64,000 nt of DNA from Endomychus coccineus (Eukaryota > Arthropoda > Insecta > Coleoptera > Endomychidae), in contig OY294068.1 in the NCBI GenBank assembly GCA_958510875.1, positions 181,381,411 through 181,445,410 on the forward strand. The letters run 5' to 3'. A program made the position numbers and the translations under genes. The notes below the pieces were generated by a model. It did no database searches and was not told the DNA's origin. It was given only the letters and a program-made list of their open reading frames with translations. The stretch's first letter is position 1; every line of letters starts with the position of its first letter. Positions 46,842 through 57,564 of the stretch are shown in pieces.

Positions 46842-46883
46842 CTCATTACGTACGTTCCTGTCTCACGACAATCATCAGAAGAC
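46842..46883 (-). ncRNA. Hammerhead ribozyme motif, degraded (copy B, inverted)
   Basis: On the minus strand GTCTTCTGATGATTGTCGTG continues AGACAGGAACGTACGTAATG. Core CTGATGA is kept, but GAAA reads GGAA and stem II is weakened. It is probably inactive. It faces the forward hammerhead across 80 bp. Confidence 0.6.
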
Positions 46884-46894
46884 ATATTAAAAGT

Positions 46895-48550
46895 AATAAC
46901 TCCGGCAACACGTTCTTTTTGTTCCCAAATATTTCATGCATTTCATATTCGAACTCGAACTATTTTCAACCTCGTCTTGGTATTATTGTTTATAAATTTG
47001 TTGTATCCTCTCTACAGTATTCTCCATCGACTTTCATACAGACTGGGGTTTGGATTTTGAGCCAAAACTTTTATTTGGTTTGTCATATAGAAGACAGTGT
47101 TTGAAAACAGAAAATCTTACTTAGTTGTAGCTATTAATGATACAATTTCGAGTTATTACAATGTTTAATTATTAATTAACAATTATTTAGTTATTACGTT
47201 ATTAATATTTTGTTGTGCAAATATATTTGTGTTAAGTTAATGTTAAGTTGATTCACTTCGGATAATAAATAATAACTTATTATTAATCAATTATGGTGTT
47301 GAATTCATTTTGCCTATATTGCCTATATGTTAAGATTTCTGCCCTTTTCATTGAGATTCTTTGCCTATATAAGAGCCTTTTTCTTCAATTTTTGTTGTCT
47401 ATAAATCCGAGCTTTATTGAGAAGTATGGAAACTTTCTAGACAATCATTGATTTTTCCAGTAGTAATCTATTAATCATAGAGATATATATCAAAAACGAG
47501 AAGGTCTCGAATGGAGAGTGATTCTGTGACGATAAAACTGGATATTATGCCACTGAGCCGAGAAGATAATCCACGGCATCGGATTTGAATAAAATCCTAA
47601 GTTACTCCAATACTTGATACATCTTATTTGGAAGCAGCCGTTTCATTTTCTCGATTTCAGGTACGAGTTTAATTCAGTTTCGAATAATATTATTTCGGAA
47701 ACGCAAATCGAGCAAAAGAAAATCCTTTTCAGCCGGAATTGTTTCTCTACTAGGGGCGGGTTTGATTCAATGCTGATACCAGCGAAGTTGGACAAATACA
47801 GGATAAACGACCAGGATAGAAAGGAGGGTATAATCGAAAGATTATGCAAATGTAATTTTGTTTGGAATATTGGATTTATGAAAATACCTTTGACGGAAGC
47901 CAGTCTCTATTGATGGAAATGAATATATAATATAAATATGGTAACAAGGTTTTGTCCTTTCAAATATTCGATGACATGAAATCGCTGTTTGGTATATTAT
48001 ATCATAGAGAATTAGTTACGGTTCATCAATATACTACAATTCAAATAAACAAAACCCATGACACGAGGTTTGACCAGTCATTACTGCCATTGTCTTTTTC
48101 AGGAACAATTTTTCATCAGTAATGTTCCAGAATATTTGGATATAAACAAATTGATGAACCTACTCGGCCGCATCAGGAATCGCTTCTCACTGTCAATGTA
48201 TCAGCCATCATTCTATGTCAGAGTACGAGTTCTATGACCAATCGATCGTGTTAACGATACGTGATATCTGTTTATGAAGTTATTTCAATACCTACTTTAG
48301 TACAAAAGAATTACGAAGCTTACGACATTATCGCGCAGCCGGCTTAGACTGTAACAGATGATAAATATTACAATTTAACGAAGTCTTATTCTAGTCTGAG
48401 GAATGGATATCGCTTGTCTCTGTGAAAGGGTATAAATAAGTTCTAAACATACAAGAGCAGCTAAGGAATAAGTGCACCATCTAAATTTCCACAAGAAAGA
48501 ATTAAAACTATGTTCTATTCTATTATTTATCACCTGTCACACTCAATACT
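46895..48550. other. No recognised gene
   Basis: A frame at 47614-47913 begins near a possible acceptor (CTCGATTTCAG) but has no recognisable domain. 47140-47300 is extremely AT-rich. Nothing else was supported. Confidence 0.3.
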
Positions 48551-48553
48551 ATA

Positions 48554-49763
48554 TACGAGGGCAAGGTGAAAAGTCTCTGAAAAATGAAACAGATGGCGCC
48601 ACAATCAAAGATCCCATATGACATTTGTGTACCATCTTTAACTAGGACGCTTCAGTATTTTCAGACTGATATGTCATTCAGTTCGGTTTTGACATCCATC
48701 GAAAGCAAGCAGCCTTGAGGATTTTTGTAAACATGGGAAAAAGTGAATTTCGCGTCTTGTTTCAACATTATATCTTGCGTGGAAAAAACATTACACAAGC
48801 TCAGTTAACGCTTGTTAAACATTATGAGAACTCTTCACCATCGATTGGAATGATTCACAAGTGGTTTATTGATTTTCGTTGTGCTAGTATGACCACAAAG
48901 GACGACGAACGTTTTGGCCGTCGAAATGAGATTACAACGCCGGGAATCGTCTATAAAATCCATGGTAAGATATCGGCCGAACGGCGAGTTAAAGTGCAAG
49001 AGATTGCTGAGCCTCTATGCATCTCCAACCGAACGGGTACGAAACATTTTTCATACATTTCTGAAGATGAGAAAGCTATCTGCCGGATTGGTGCCGCATT
49101 TGCTCTCTCTTGACAACAAGCGCGACCGTGTGACAACTTGAAAAGAGTTTTTGGCGATGTTGAAGGGCGATGAGAAGGACTTCTTGCGCCGTTTCGGAAC
49201 CGTGGACGGAACATGGATCCATCACAATACACCAGAGACCGAAGAACAGTCGAAACAGAACAGTTGACTTGTCCTGACGAATCGAAGCCGAAAACGGCCG
49301 AAGTGAGAATATCGGCCAACAAAGTAATCGCGACAGTTTCTTGGGATGCACAAGGTATCATCCATATCGATTACCTTGAAAAGGGCAAAACAATCAACGG
49401 CATATATCATGCAGAGCTGTTGAATCGATTTGATGCCGATTGGAAGCGGAAGCGGCCGAATTTGGCGAAGAAGAAAGTGCTATTCCACCAGGACAAAGCA
49501 ACGGCGTACAGGTCCGCAGTCGCAATGGCAACATTGCATGAATTGCTCCACGAATTGGTTCGTCATCCAACTTCAACAAATGGTTTGACGAAAAGAGAGT
49601 TCATCGCTGAAACAAACGCCTATTTTAAGGATTGCCGGAATCCTATTAGTTGGAGTGTATCGGGCTGCAGAGATATTATGTTGAGAAATGAATTTAATGA
49701 AGTTTGAACCAAATAAATGATTTTTTTGTAAATTTTTCAGGGACTTTTCACCTTATTCTTGTA
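48554..49763 (+). mobile_element. mariner element with both TIRs and TA flanks
   Basis: TA-CGAGGGCAAGGTGAAAAGTC at the left and its complement CTTTTCACCTTATTCTTG-TA at the right are the terminal inverted repeats, about 30 bp long. Length (about 1.2 kb) is close to a full mariner. The transposase inside is broken. Confidence 0.92.
48730..49707 (+). pseudogene. mariner transposase, inactive
   Basis: The first frame is MGKSEFRVLFQHYILRGKNI, an HTH region (SPSIGMIHKWFIDFR), then TTPGIVYKIHGKISAERRVK and VQEIAEPLCIS. After frameshifts it continues FLAMLKGDEKDFLRRF and VDGTWIHHNTPE (first catalytic Asp), then FWDAQG-like VSWDAQGIIHIDYLEKGKTI and LFHQDKATAY (second Asp). The 'SPDLAPSDF' block with the third Asp of the DD34D triad is deleted: HPTSTNGLTK jumps to EFIAETNAYF. 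The long antisense frames over this region are shadows. Confidence 0.92.
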
Positions 49764-49764
49764 T

Positions 49765-51555
49765 GTTACAATCAAACGCTATAGCTTAAGTATTCTGCTA
49801 ATAATAATTGAATAATAAAATTGAAGAAATCAGAGTACAGAACATTCAATTTGACGAAATTGATCGCCCTCGAGATATTCGTTCCATTAGAGCTACGAAG
49901 CTTTTAGAAAAAAGTAAGTTCCTACAACACTGCAGGATTTAGAAGTTAGTGGTTTAGTTTAGTGAAGTTTAGTGTGCGAAATCAGTAGGCGGTACACGCA
50001 ATGCGATAAATATGTCATAATTGTTTTTTAATGAACCCGTAAGACATGTTTTCCCTTTGTCGAACATTATTCGTGTAGTTTAAATAGTTTAATTATGATA
50101 AGAATTTGAATTATGCATCTACGTAGATGATTACGCTTTACTTTTTTTCACTCAACTGTATATTAAATTTACATCCATCAATTTGCGAGTCCCTAAGTTG
50201 TAATGAGTTATAAACTGGATGAAACTAGGATGTAGTTTCTTGAATACTATGGAATAAGCTGATATTACAAAATAAAATGTGTTCCTCCAGAAGAAGCCAG
50301 GATATCGACTAGATAAGTTATTTTCAAAATATTGACATTTCTGTCTGACGGGATCACAATTACAAATGAGGATCAATTCGTAGTTAGTTAATTCATCCAG
50401 GTTCTCGTCAAGAAGTAATTCGTCAGTAGCGAAGCACAATGTGCGACACGAATAAGTCTGGTATCTAAGTAAACAGCCGATTCTACAGTGTTGACAGCTA
50501 CAGTTTACAAACTAATTAGATCTTGGTCCGTCAACTAATACCACCCCGGGGACTTGCGGTATTATTTTCCAGCCTCGAGCCATTTTGAAACTTATACACA
50601 AGAACTAGTATTCAACAAACTTCAAATATTTGTGATTATCTAATAAATAGTTGCATAAAGTCTTCATCAATATAGAAATTTCCAGATAACCGATCCAGGA
50701 AACGACGAAGAAATAAATTACGGATTACTTGACTGAACAATAGTTCTTTGAAGTATTTGAATGGAGCATAAATTTGAAGTTTCCAAACAATGGTATATTT
50801 ATCACAGGTGATAAATATTCGAATTAAACAGTTTTAACTCTCTGTTGTGGAAAATTATACAATCCACCTGTTCCTCTTGTGATTGGAACGTATTACATGT
50901 AAATAAGCATGTATAATAGTGCTATGACTGAATAAAGTGCGTTGCAAAATGGCTTCCTAGATGAATATTATGTTGGTTTTTACCGCCATGGTAACAACAA
51001 TGATAGAACAAGATTCTCGTTGTGGTACTGCAGTTGGTGTAAATATTGTCGATTATTTCTGAATTAAAACAAATTGGATAACATTACATCGTGGGATAAT
51101 TCACGCCGCCTTTGTGGATGTCTCATTCACTGGTTTTTGTCGAAGACACTCATGCAATTTATCAACAGTGAAATAGGTAGCTTCTCGATTATCGCTCGAC
51201 ACTTAGCTGGAATCTGATGGATTTATTAGACATATCGTAGCAGGCGGTATTAAACTCACTTGAACCACACGCTAGTTGATGCGATTAACATGTTGATGTT
51301 ATCAAAGATCGTCCCGGGGAACTGTGTTCAATCTCCTGTAATTTAGCATTATCTTCATATCACATATAAAATGGAAAGGAATACTATTCGTCAGATTTGA
51401 TCTCATGGTGCAACTTCAATGAAAGGAATATTTACAACCATCATTTAGATGTCATAAAAACTCAGTACCAGTCATGGATGTGAGGATACTTTTTATTTAA
51501 AACAGAATGATCCTTACAATCCATTCAATCAGATTCAATTCCTTCTATTAGGATA
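49765..51555. other. No recognised gene
   Basis: The minus frame at 50152-50439 (DELLLDENLDELTNYELI) is protein-like but unidentified and lacks clear splice borders. The rest is AT-rich. Confidence 0.3.
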
Positions 51556-51561
51556 TACATA

Positions 51562-52967
51562 CAGGGTGGTGTCTCGCCACGAATTGCATCGATTGATATG
51601 TCAAATATCTCAAAAAGGGAAGATATAAGAAAATTTGTCAGCTAACCAAAGTCAATGAGAACTATTCATCTAAAATATTTTCAAGATGTACCACTCATGG
51701 TTATACCGGAAGTCGCTGATAACTTCTTTATTTCGAATGCACATCTATGATTTATTCCATTCTTGAATTGTACCGATATTTGCAATTTTAGAGAAAAAAT
51801 GACAGGTGCAGACCTGTACTTAATTGACAGTTTCTGCATAACAGCTGCATATTTCGTAACGCGTTTTTGGCATTTTGTAGTCGAAGACTTAGCGCAGAGA
51901 AATATCATGGAGAAAATTTGCGATCTTGTACAGGTTGCTCAGAAAAAATTATTTAAATAATAATTCTAAAATTGCGAAAAAGTCTTAATTTCAAAGTGGA
52001 AACCCCTATTTGTTTTATAGAAGTCGTAATCAGCACAAAAAATTAGCATAACTTTGTGTTAGGTTCCCTATACCAGAATGTCATTCTTTTCGATTTATTT
52101 ACAAAATACTAGTTTTCAACCTTTGTCAAGCGGGCGTTTTTAAGTTTGATAAATCTAGCTGACCATGACTGATTATACGACTGTCAGAGAATGAAGAAAT
52201 TTCATTCAGTTTAAAATTATTGTAAATAATACCAACGCGGTTAAATTACACAAGCGAAGACTATTTACATTTATTTATTATTTATAGAGAATGTAACTGA
52301 GTTATAACAAGAACGTGTAATACATTTCCTGCTCGATATCCAGAAAAACAGAAACCATCAGCAAACACTGTTAAGCGAATAATACTATGTATTGTTTCTC
52401 GAATGAAAAAATTACTCAAATAAATGTTCAAAATTTCTTCCCTGGATTTGTATAAATTTTTCGCATTTACGAAGTAACTCAGCATGTGTCGCTTTCTTGA
52501 TTGATATTGGTTTCATATATTTTGAGTTAATATCTCAATAATTTTTTGTGAGCATCCTGTACAAGATCGGAAACTTACCTTATAGTATTTCTCTGGGCTG
52601 AGTCTTTGACTACAAAATGCTTGAAGCACGTTACGAAACATGAAGCTGTTATGAAGAAACTGTCAATTAAGTCTGTAATTTCTTCTTCAAAATTGCATAT
52701 ATCTCAAAATCGATTGAACTTAGGAATAGTACATGATGAACGAAATGTACTTAGAATTTTCCGTAGACTTCAACAATGGAATAATTCATAGGGTGTTTCA
52801 CTAAAAATAACAATAAGTTGCCATCGACTTCAGGTATAGCCGGGAGTGCCGCATCTTGAGAATATTTTAGATGAATAGTACTTATTGATTTTGGTCAACT
52901 GCCAAATTGACAAAAAAATTTTAACTTCTTGAGACATCGATCGTGCAGTTCGTGGTGAGACACGCTG
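51562..52967. mobile_element. Long-TIR DNA element, TA-flanked
   Basis: Arms 51562-51958 and 52540-52967 are reverse complements over about 400 bp. The outer ends are CAGGGTGGTGTCTCGCCACG and the complement of CGTGGTGAGACACGCTG, each followed by TA. The inner parts share GCATTTTGTAGTC and GATCTTGTACAGG. The 580-bp spacer has no transposase. Short frames in the arms are mirror images and not genes. Confidence 0.85.
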
Positions 52968-53334
52968 TATAATAAGCTGGATGTTGCCACAGACGCACTG
53001 TTTAATTAAGAATGAAATTCGAACCTTCCAAGATTTTATTCACGAAGACATTAAATGTTGAAAGTTGCGCCATAGAGTGATATATGACATTGTGATTTGA
53101 CCATCAAACAAGGCAGATTGAAAGAATAAATGAAATCGTGTTCATTTCAAGTTTTCTGGACAGTGATTTGAGTACATGAAGATAATGGTTTTACAGAATT
53201 GTTTGTCAATGTGGGAAGATTCGGTGAATTAAACTAAACTGGGTGTCAAATCGGAAAAAGGTTCATTGATGGTTATACGGCAGAAGTTCTGTGGGGGACT
53301 TTGGCACAGGAAACAGAAGCTTGGAAGCACACGC

Positions 53335-53529
53335 TGTTTGTAACAGGATTCATATTTATTCACTAGTCAACACTTAATGCTATATTATGCAGCGGGTAGC
53401 CGTAGATAGCTACATCTTAATGATGACTACAACTGTCATTTAAGACTGACATAGGCTTTACTATCGCTATCTCGAATCTTCTAATTCTACACTAACTTAT
53501 GCTCATATTCTACAAGTCATCTACAAACA
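53335..53529 (-). mobile_element. LTR of an LTR retrotransposon, minus orientation
   Basis: The 195-bp block has ends TGTTTGTA...TACAAACA. On the minus strand it is preceded by AAAAGAGGGAC, a polypurine tract, and carries GAATAAATATG as polyadenylation signal. It therefore looks like a 3' LTR with only a little internal sequence left to about 53570. No 5-bp target duplication was found. Confidence 0.6.
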
Positions 53530-53939
53530 GTCCCTCTTTTGAGGATCATCCTCGCCCTTTATACTGTAAAGATTGTGTACGCTCGTTTCTGGACATTGAT
53601 ATCCTATATTTTATTAAGAATGACATGTAACAATGCACACACACTTTGCGGGCTCACCAGTATATGTTATTAAATTGTCAATAAGCAATATATGATACAA
53701 TGTTTTTGATGGAAATAAGATAAATACGTCTTCACATAAATCTGGATTATTTAGGATAGTCTCTATATCACATCCAATTCTTATTTTAGAATTCATCAAG
53801 ACCAGTTATTAATATTTTCTAAGAATCATTGTTCTAGTAAAAATTAGTATCAGAGAATTAGGTTCCAGAAAATGTGGCTGTTGCTTCCTTTATATTTTTT
53901 ATCCTAAGACTCAGTGTTACGCGCCCGCATAGAATGTGT

Positions 53940-54500
53940 GATGTTCAGTTTCTCCGTTTGCTCCACCTGCACGAAGGCAAATCCTTAAGGATAATCTTGT
54001 AGAGGTGGTAGTTGAACGGTCCGTGTCCTTTCAACAGTTCGGCATCGAGTTTGACCATGTTCCTCACTTGCTGGAAACAGTCTTCCGTAATGTGTGGTCC
54101 AATGAGTGCTTTCGACTGCTCGCAACCGTTCACTAGTTTCCACTCATCCAAATGTTGTATTGTGACCCAGCAGTAGCCTTGATGCTACTCTTCAAGATGC
54201 CCACCTCTGGTTCGGGGCCTATTAGGGGTTCTATACCTCCCAGTTTTGCAAGCTCATCGGATATTTCATTTCCCCTTATTCCTCATTGACCGGAGACCCA
54301 GAATATGGTGAGCTTCCCTTAATCTCCGCCAAGGTTGTTTAGCATGTTGATGCGCTCTCACACGGTTGTTATTCTCATGCTACTCAACATGTGCATATAC
54401 TGGATGGGGGTTTGCATTCTTTCTTCCAGTGCTATTCGGGCACAGCGCGTTATTGACAGTATCTCCGCTTGAAGAATGGTAGCGTATTTGCCCAGAGGTA
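53940..54500 (-). mobile_element. RNase H-bearing non-LTR element fragment, minus strand
   Basis: In minus-strand order the frames read PLGKYATILQAEILSITRCA and RIALEERMQTP, then GNEISDELAKLGG and EPLIGPEPEVGI in another frame. They end WKLVNGCEQSKALIGPH and LLKGHGPFNYHLYKIILKDL. This is the second half of an RNase H domain and the LTGH...HL tail. It differs in sequence from the plus-strand copy it faces. Confidence 0.75.
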
Positions 54501-55935
54501 CAGGACTCACTCCACGGATGGTACACTTTGTGAGCACAACCATAGTGAGACCCATTGTAACATACGCCGCCATCGTGTGGTGACCAAAAACAAAAACCAA
54601 AGCATCCCAGCATTCACTGAGCAGAGTTCAGAGGCTGGCATGCTTAGGAGTAACAGGTGCAATGTCGACCAACCCAACGACTGCGATGGAGAAGCTGTTG
54701 GGGTTGGAGCCACTTCACCTCGCCGTTCAGGCAGAGGCCATAAGAAGAGCGCTCAGCTTCGATCTTATCGGCCGAGGAAAGGCTGACCAAGAAGGCCGAA
54801 GCATCCTCGGATTGCTTATATCACCTGGGCCATTGGGATGAGAACCGATAGGATCAAGGTTCACAGCACTTCCGTGCCTTTCAAGATTCAAACCTTGAAT
54901 AGGCGGAAGTACGCTGGAGGCAATCCTCATTAATGCCAAGGAATTCCATATGGCTTACCGAAGGCACCAAGACGGAAAAAAGTACGGGTGCTGGAATAGT
55001 CGAGGAAACGAACTAAGAGGAAAGAATTTCTTTGAACCTAGGGACTATCGCGACAGAATTCCAAGCAAAAGTAGTTTGCAATTGCAACATATGCTCGAAT
55101 TATGAGTGAGAGAGCCTATGAGAATAGACAAATCATATTCATAGTGAGCAACCCGACAGTGCTTAAGGCACTGGAGTCATACACAATCACCTCACAATGT
55201 GTACTTGATTGTGTTAAAAAACTAACGGCACTAGTAATGAACCCCAATAGAGTAACACTCGTGTGGGAGTCTGAGGAAACTAAACGAGAAGGGACTGAAA
55301 CTTCCGGTGCACTCGCTAAAGCGGAGGCGGAAGAATCATTGATTGGACCAGAGCCAACCTATGGCATTTCTCACGCCATAGCGAAATCTCTGATCCAAAA
55401 ATGACTCGAGATAGAGCACCTTGCCTACCGGAGAGAACTGTCCCGTATGTCGCACTCCAAGCGACTGATGGGAGATCTCCAGTAGCAACGAGTGAAAAAT
55501 CTGCAGACGTTCAGCAGACAAGAAATACGGAATATTGTTGCATTCCTGACCGGACACGCCCCATGCAACAAACACCTCTGCACGATGGGCCTGGTAGATC
55601 AGCCCACTTGCAGGGGTTGCGACGTAGAAGATGAGACACCTATGCATGTGCTGTGTCAGTGCAGGGCATATGCGGTTGGTCGTCGGATATACCTCGAAGG
55701 CGATAAAACAACACCCGAGGAAATCAGAAGTATCCCCTATATCAGGCCGCTGAAATTCATAGAATACACCGGACTGATGAGGACGTAGCAACATGTGAGG
55801 GCACAATAGGGCAGTGGGGCTCCTCTTGGGATGGAGAACCAACCTCACGGAGGAGGGATTTTAGTCGGCAGGAATCCGGCACACCCGGGGGCACGGGCAC
55901 CCGAGGCGTCTATGCAAGATATCCGATACTCTGAA
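54500..55935 (+). mobile_element. RNase H-bearing non-LTR element, copy 2
   Basis: The frame starts in the RT C-terminus (MVHFVSTTIVRPIVTYAAIV, then stop for Trp). It continues SRVQRLACLGVTGAMSTNPT, EKLLGLEPLHLAVQAEAIRR, RNase H with LNLGTIATEFQAK, VLKALESYTITSQ and LIGPEPTYGISHAI. The tail reads NLQTFSRQEIRNIVAFLTGH, APCNKHLCTMGLVDQPTCRG and CDVEDETPMHVLCQCRAY. Nothing interrupts it where copy 1 carries the MITE. Stops and frameshifts make it inactive. The last 140 bp are GC-rich 3' UTR. Confidence 0.85.
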
Positions 55936-55939
55936 CAAA

Positions 55940-56920
55940 ATTAGTTTGTATTTCATGTACTTTCATTGTTACCTAGCTACAGCTATGAGAAACCTTGATG
56001 AATGTTTGCCTTCATGTTGGATTGATCACGCACTGCATAATTAATACAACTGATTTTGAGTGAACTCAGTTCCTGATTGATTAGTAAAAGTATTGAGAAA
56101 CCCCTTTCACAAAAACGTTGTCAAGTGGATATTTAAAATCTTGGTTAATGAAGAATTCAAATGATTTAATTTCAAATAATAGACAACAGAGTGAGGGGAG
56201 AAAAACATGTATTACACATCTATCGTTCCTTGTTCAAGGAGTAAAAATTCATTCGTATATATGTTATATTTATTCCGGTATTCGTTTTGCTTGCATTCAT
56301 TCATTTTGAAGAAAATATACGACGATTTTTGGAGATGTCCAACACCACAAAAATAGCTCATTTTCTTTCCTGAATGTCTCTAATAAAAACTGATAGCCAA
56401 CTACTTTGTTTACGGAACAAGAAATGAATGAAACGCGTCGAATATTGTCTATAAAATAACCCTCACGAAGGGCGGGAATCAATGCATAAACTACGGGAAC
56501 ATATGCAATGATTCTGCTCCCGTTCTTGCTTTTATGCGGCGCACACGCCTTCAACATGTAAGCGACTGGAAAAGAATGGTTCATCAATTATTCATTATAT
56601 ATTTATTACCTATTTTATTTTAGACAACTGGGTTTTTTCACTGCCTAAAATGGCTTCTGAATTATTTAACTACCGTTTGGAATGTGCCGGGTTCCACATT
56701 CACTAATGTAATAGGCAAATTAAACGCATTCATCACATATAGTCAGACTTCCTACCACAAATAGAAGTTTCGTCATGCTTGTCTAAAAGAAAGGGTCTTC
56801 TAAAATAATACCATTAAGTACATAATATGTACTCAAGCTCGACGGGCTAACCTTCTACGTTACACAAAAATAGACACTGAGGGCATGATTATTGAAAACA
56901 TGGAAATAACGATAATTATA
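55940..56920. other. No confident gene
   Basis: The minus frame 56297-56587 begins after a good acceptor-like CATTCTTTTCCAG (56582-56590), but its product is not recognised and no donor is convincing. The rest is AT-rich. Confidence 0.3.
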
Positions 56921-56924
56921 TATC

Positions 56925-57180
56925 AAAATTTTCGGGAAATAGGTCACATTAACACTCTGTTTTAAATTTTCGTCTTTACGTACGTTTCGGTCTCACGACC
57001 ATCATCAGAAGACTTATTATGTGAAAAAGGGTTTATTAAAACTAATTATAGCACAAGCGTCCATATCGCACAATTTTCAATCAAAAAGCCCACGCCGTCG
57101 AAACGAACAGAACCACGAATAATTGAAATGGTATCGTCAATATTAAAGTATAAAATTTATTGTAACAAGAATTCACTGTT
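56925..57180 (-). mobile_element. Penelope-like element 3' end, copy C
   Basis: The reverse complement shares TTCGATTATTCGTGGTTCTG-like sequence, CGAAACGAACAGAACCACG, the hammerhead region and the end TGACCTATTTCCCGAAAATT with copies A and B. Endonuclease sequence is not present. It is joined to a LINE at 57260. Confidence 0.75.
56972..57013 (-). ncRNA. Hammerhead ribozyme, apparently complete (copy C)
   Basis: The minus strand reads GTCTT, CTGATGA, T, GGTC-GTGA-GACC, GAAA, ACG-TA-CGT with C/G closing stem III, cleavage triplet GTA, then AAGAC. Stem I (GTCTT/AAGAC) pairs perfectly over 5 bp, stem II 4 bp, stem III 3 bp, and no core base deviates. Self-cleavage of Penelope-like transcripts by such motifs is established in the literature. 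Activity of this copy is inferred. Confidence 0.87.
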
Positions 57181-57264
57181 CAGTAATATTCTTATAATAT
57201 ACAAGTGCATGTTGCTATAGTCTCATAACAACTCAGTTGTCAGTTAAATAGCGTAACACAACTG

Positions 57265-57560
57265 TTTCAATCAAAGAAAATATGCAGTCTTTATAACACA
57301 AGGAGATAGCGACTGAGATAATGTTCTCAAAACAAAAATACATCCACTCAATTTTGTCATAAGTTTATCTACATGAACATTCCGTGTAAGTCTATCATCT
57401 ATATGTACACCTGAAATTTCCGTATATTTATCAAAACTATTTGTTGCCTTTAGGGAAAAGAGTATCTTCATCGTTTTGTTTTCATTCACACAAATACCAT
57501 TTCCCGAAAACCATTCCACTTATATGAAATGCGTATTGATTATTTCAGAAAATGTGAGAG
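57265..57560 (-). mobile_element. Non-LTR reverse transcriptase thumb fragment
   Basis: The frame reads WFSGNGICVNENKTMKILFS, then GVHIDDRLTRNVHVDKLMTK and LSGCIFVLRTLSQ. It matches the 'WF..N.L.LN..KT' and 'LG..ID..L.W..HI..L..KL' blocks of Jockey/CR1-like elements. Confidence 0.8.
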
Positions 57561-57564
57561 AAAA

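Larger units (their letters stand above)
45700..46890 (+). mobile_element. Penelope-like element, copy B, with inverted arm
   Basis: This is the best preserved 3' part: endonuclease C-terminus, about 380 bp of 3' UTR, then a hammerhead and the end GACCTATTTTCCGAGAATTT. The last ~110 bp of the endonuclease (46240-46345) reappear inverted at about 45815-45930, and a second inverted hammerhead lies at 46842-46883. Inverted terminal arms of this kind are known from Penelope-like elements. Reverse transcriptase is absent. Confidence 0.8.

Noticed and set aside
48951..49361. Long antisense frames over the mariner transposase
   Set aside because: They are shadows of the transposase coding strand; the sense strand matches the family throughout.
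50152..50439. Minus-strand 95-codon frame
   Set aside because: Protein-like composition but no family, start context or splice support.
54357..54713. Frames on the strand opposite to the LINE copy 2 start
   Set aside because: The part beyond 54500 mirrors the plus-strand RT tail; only the part below 54500 is real minus-strand LINE.
56297..56587. Minus-strand frame with a good acceptor-like start
   Set aside because: No recognisable product and no convincing donor; kept only as an unresolved frame.
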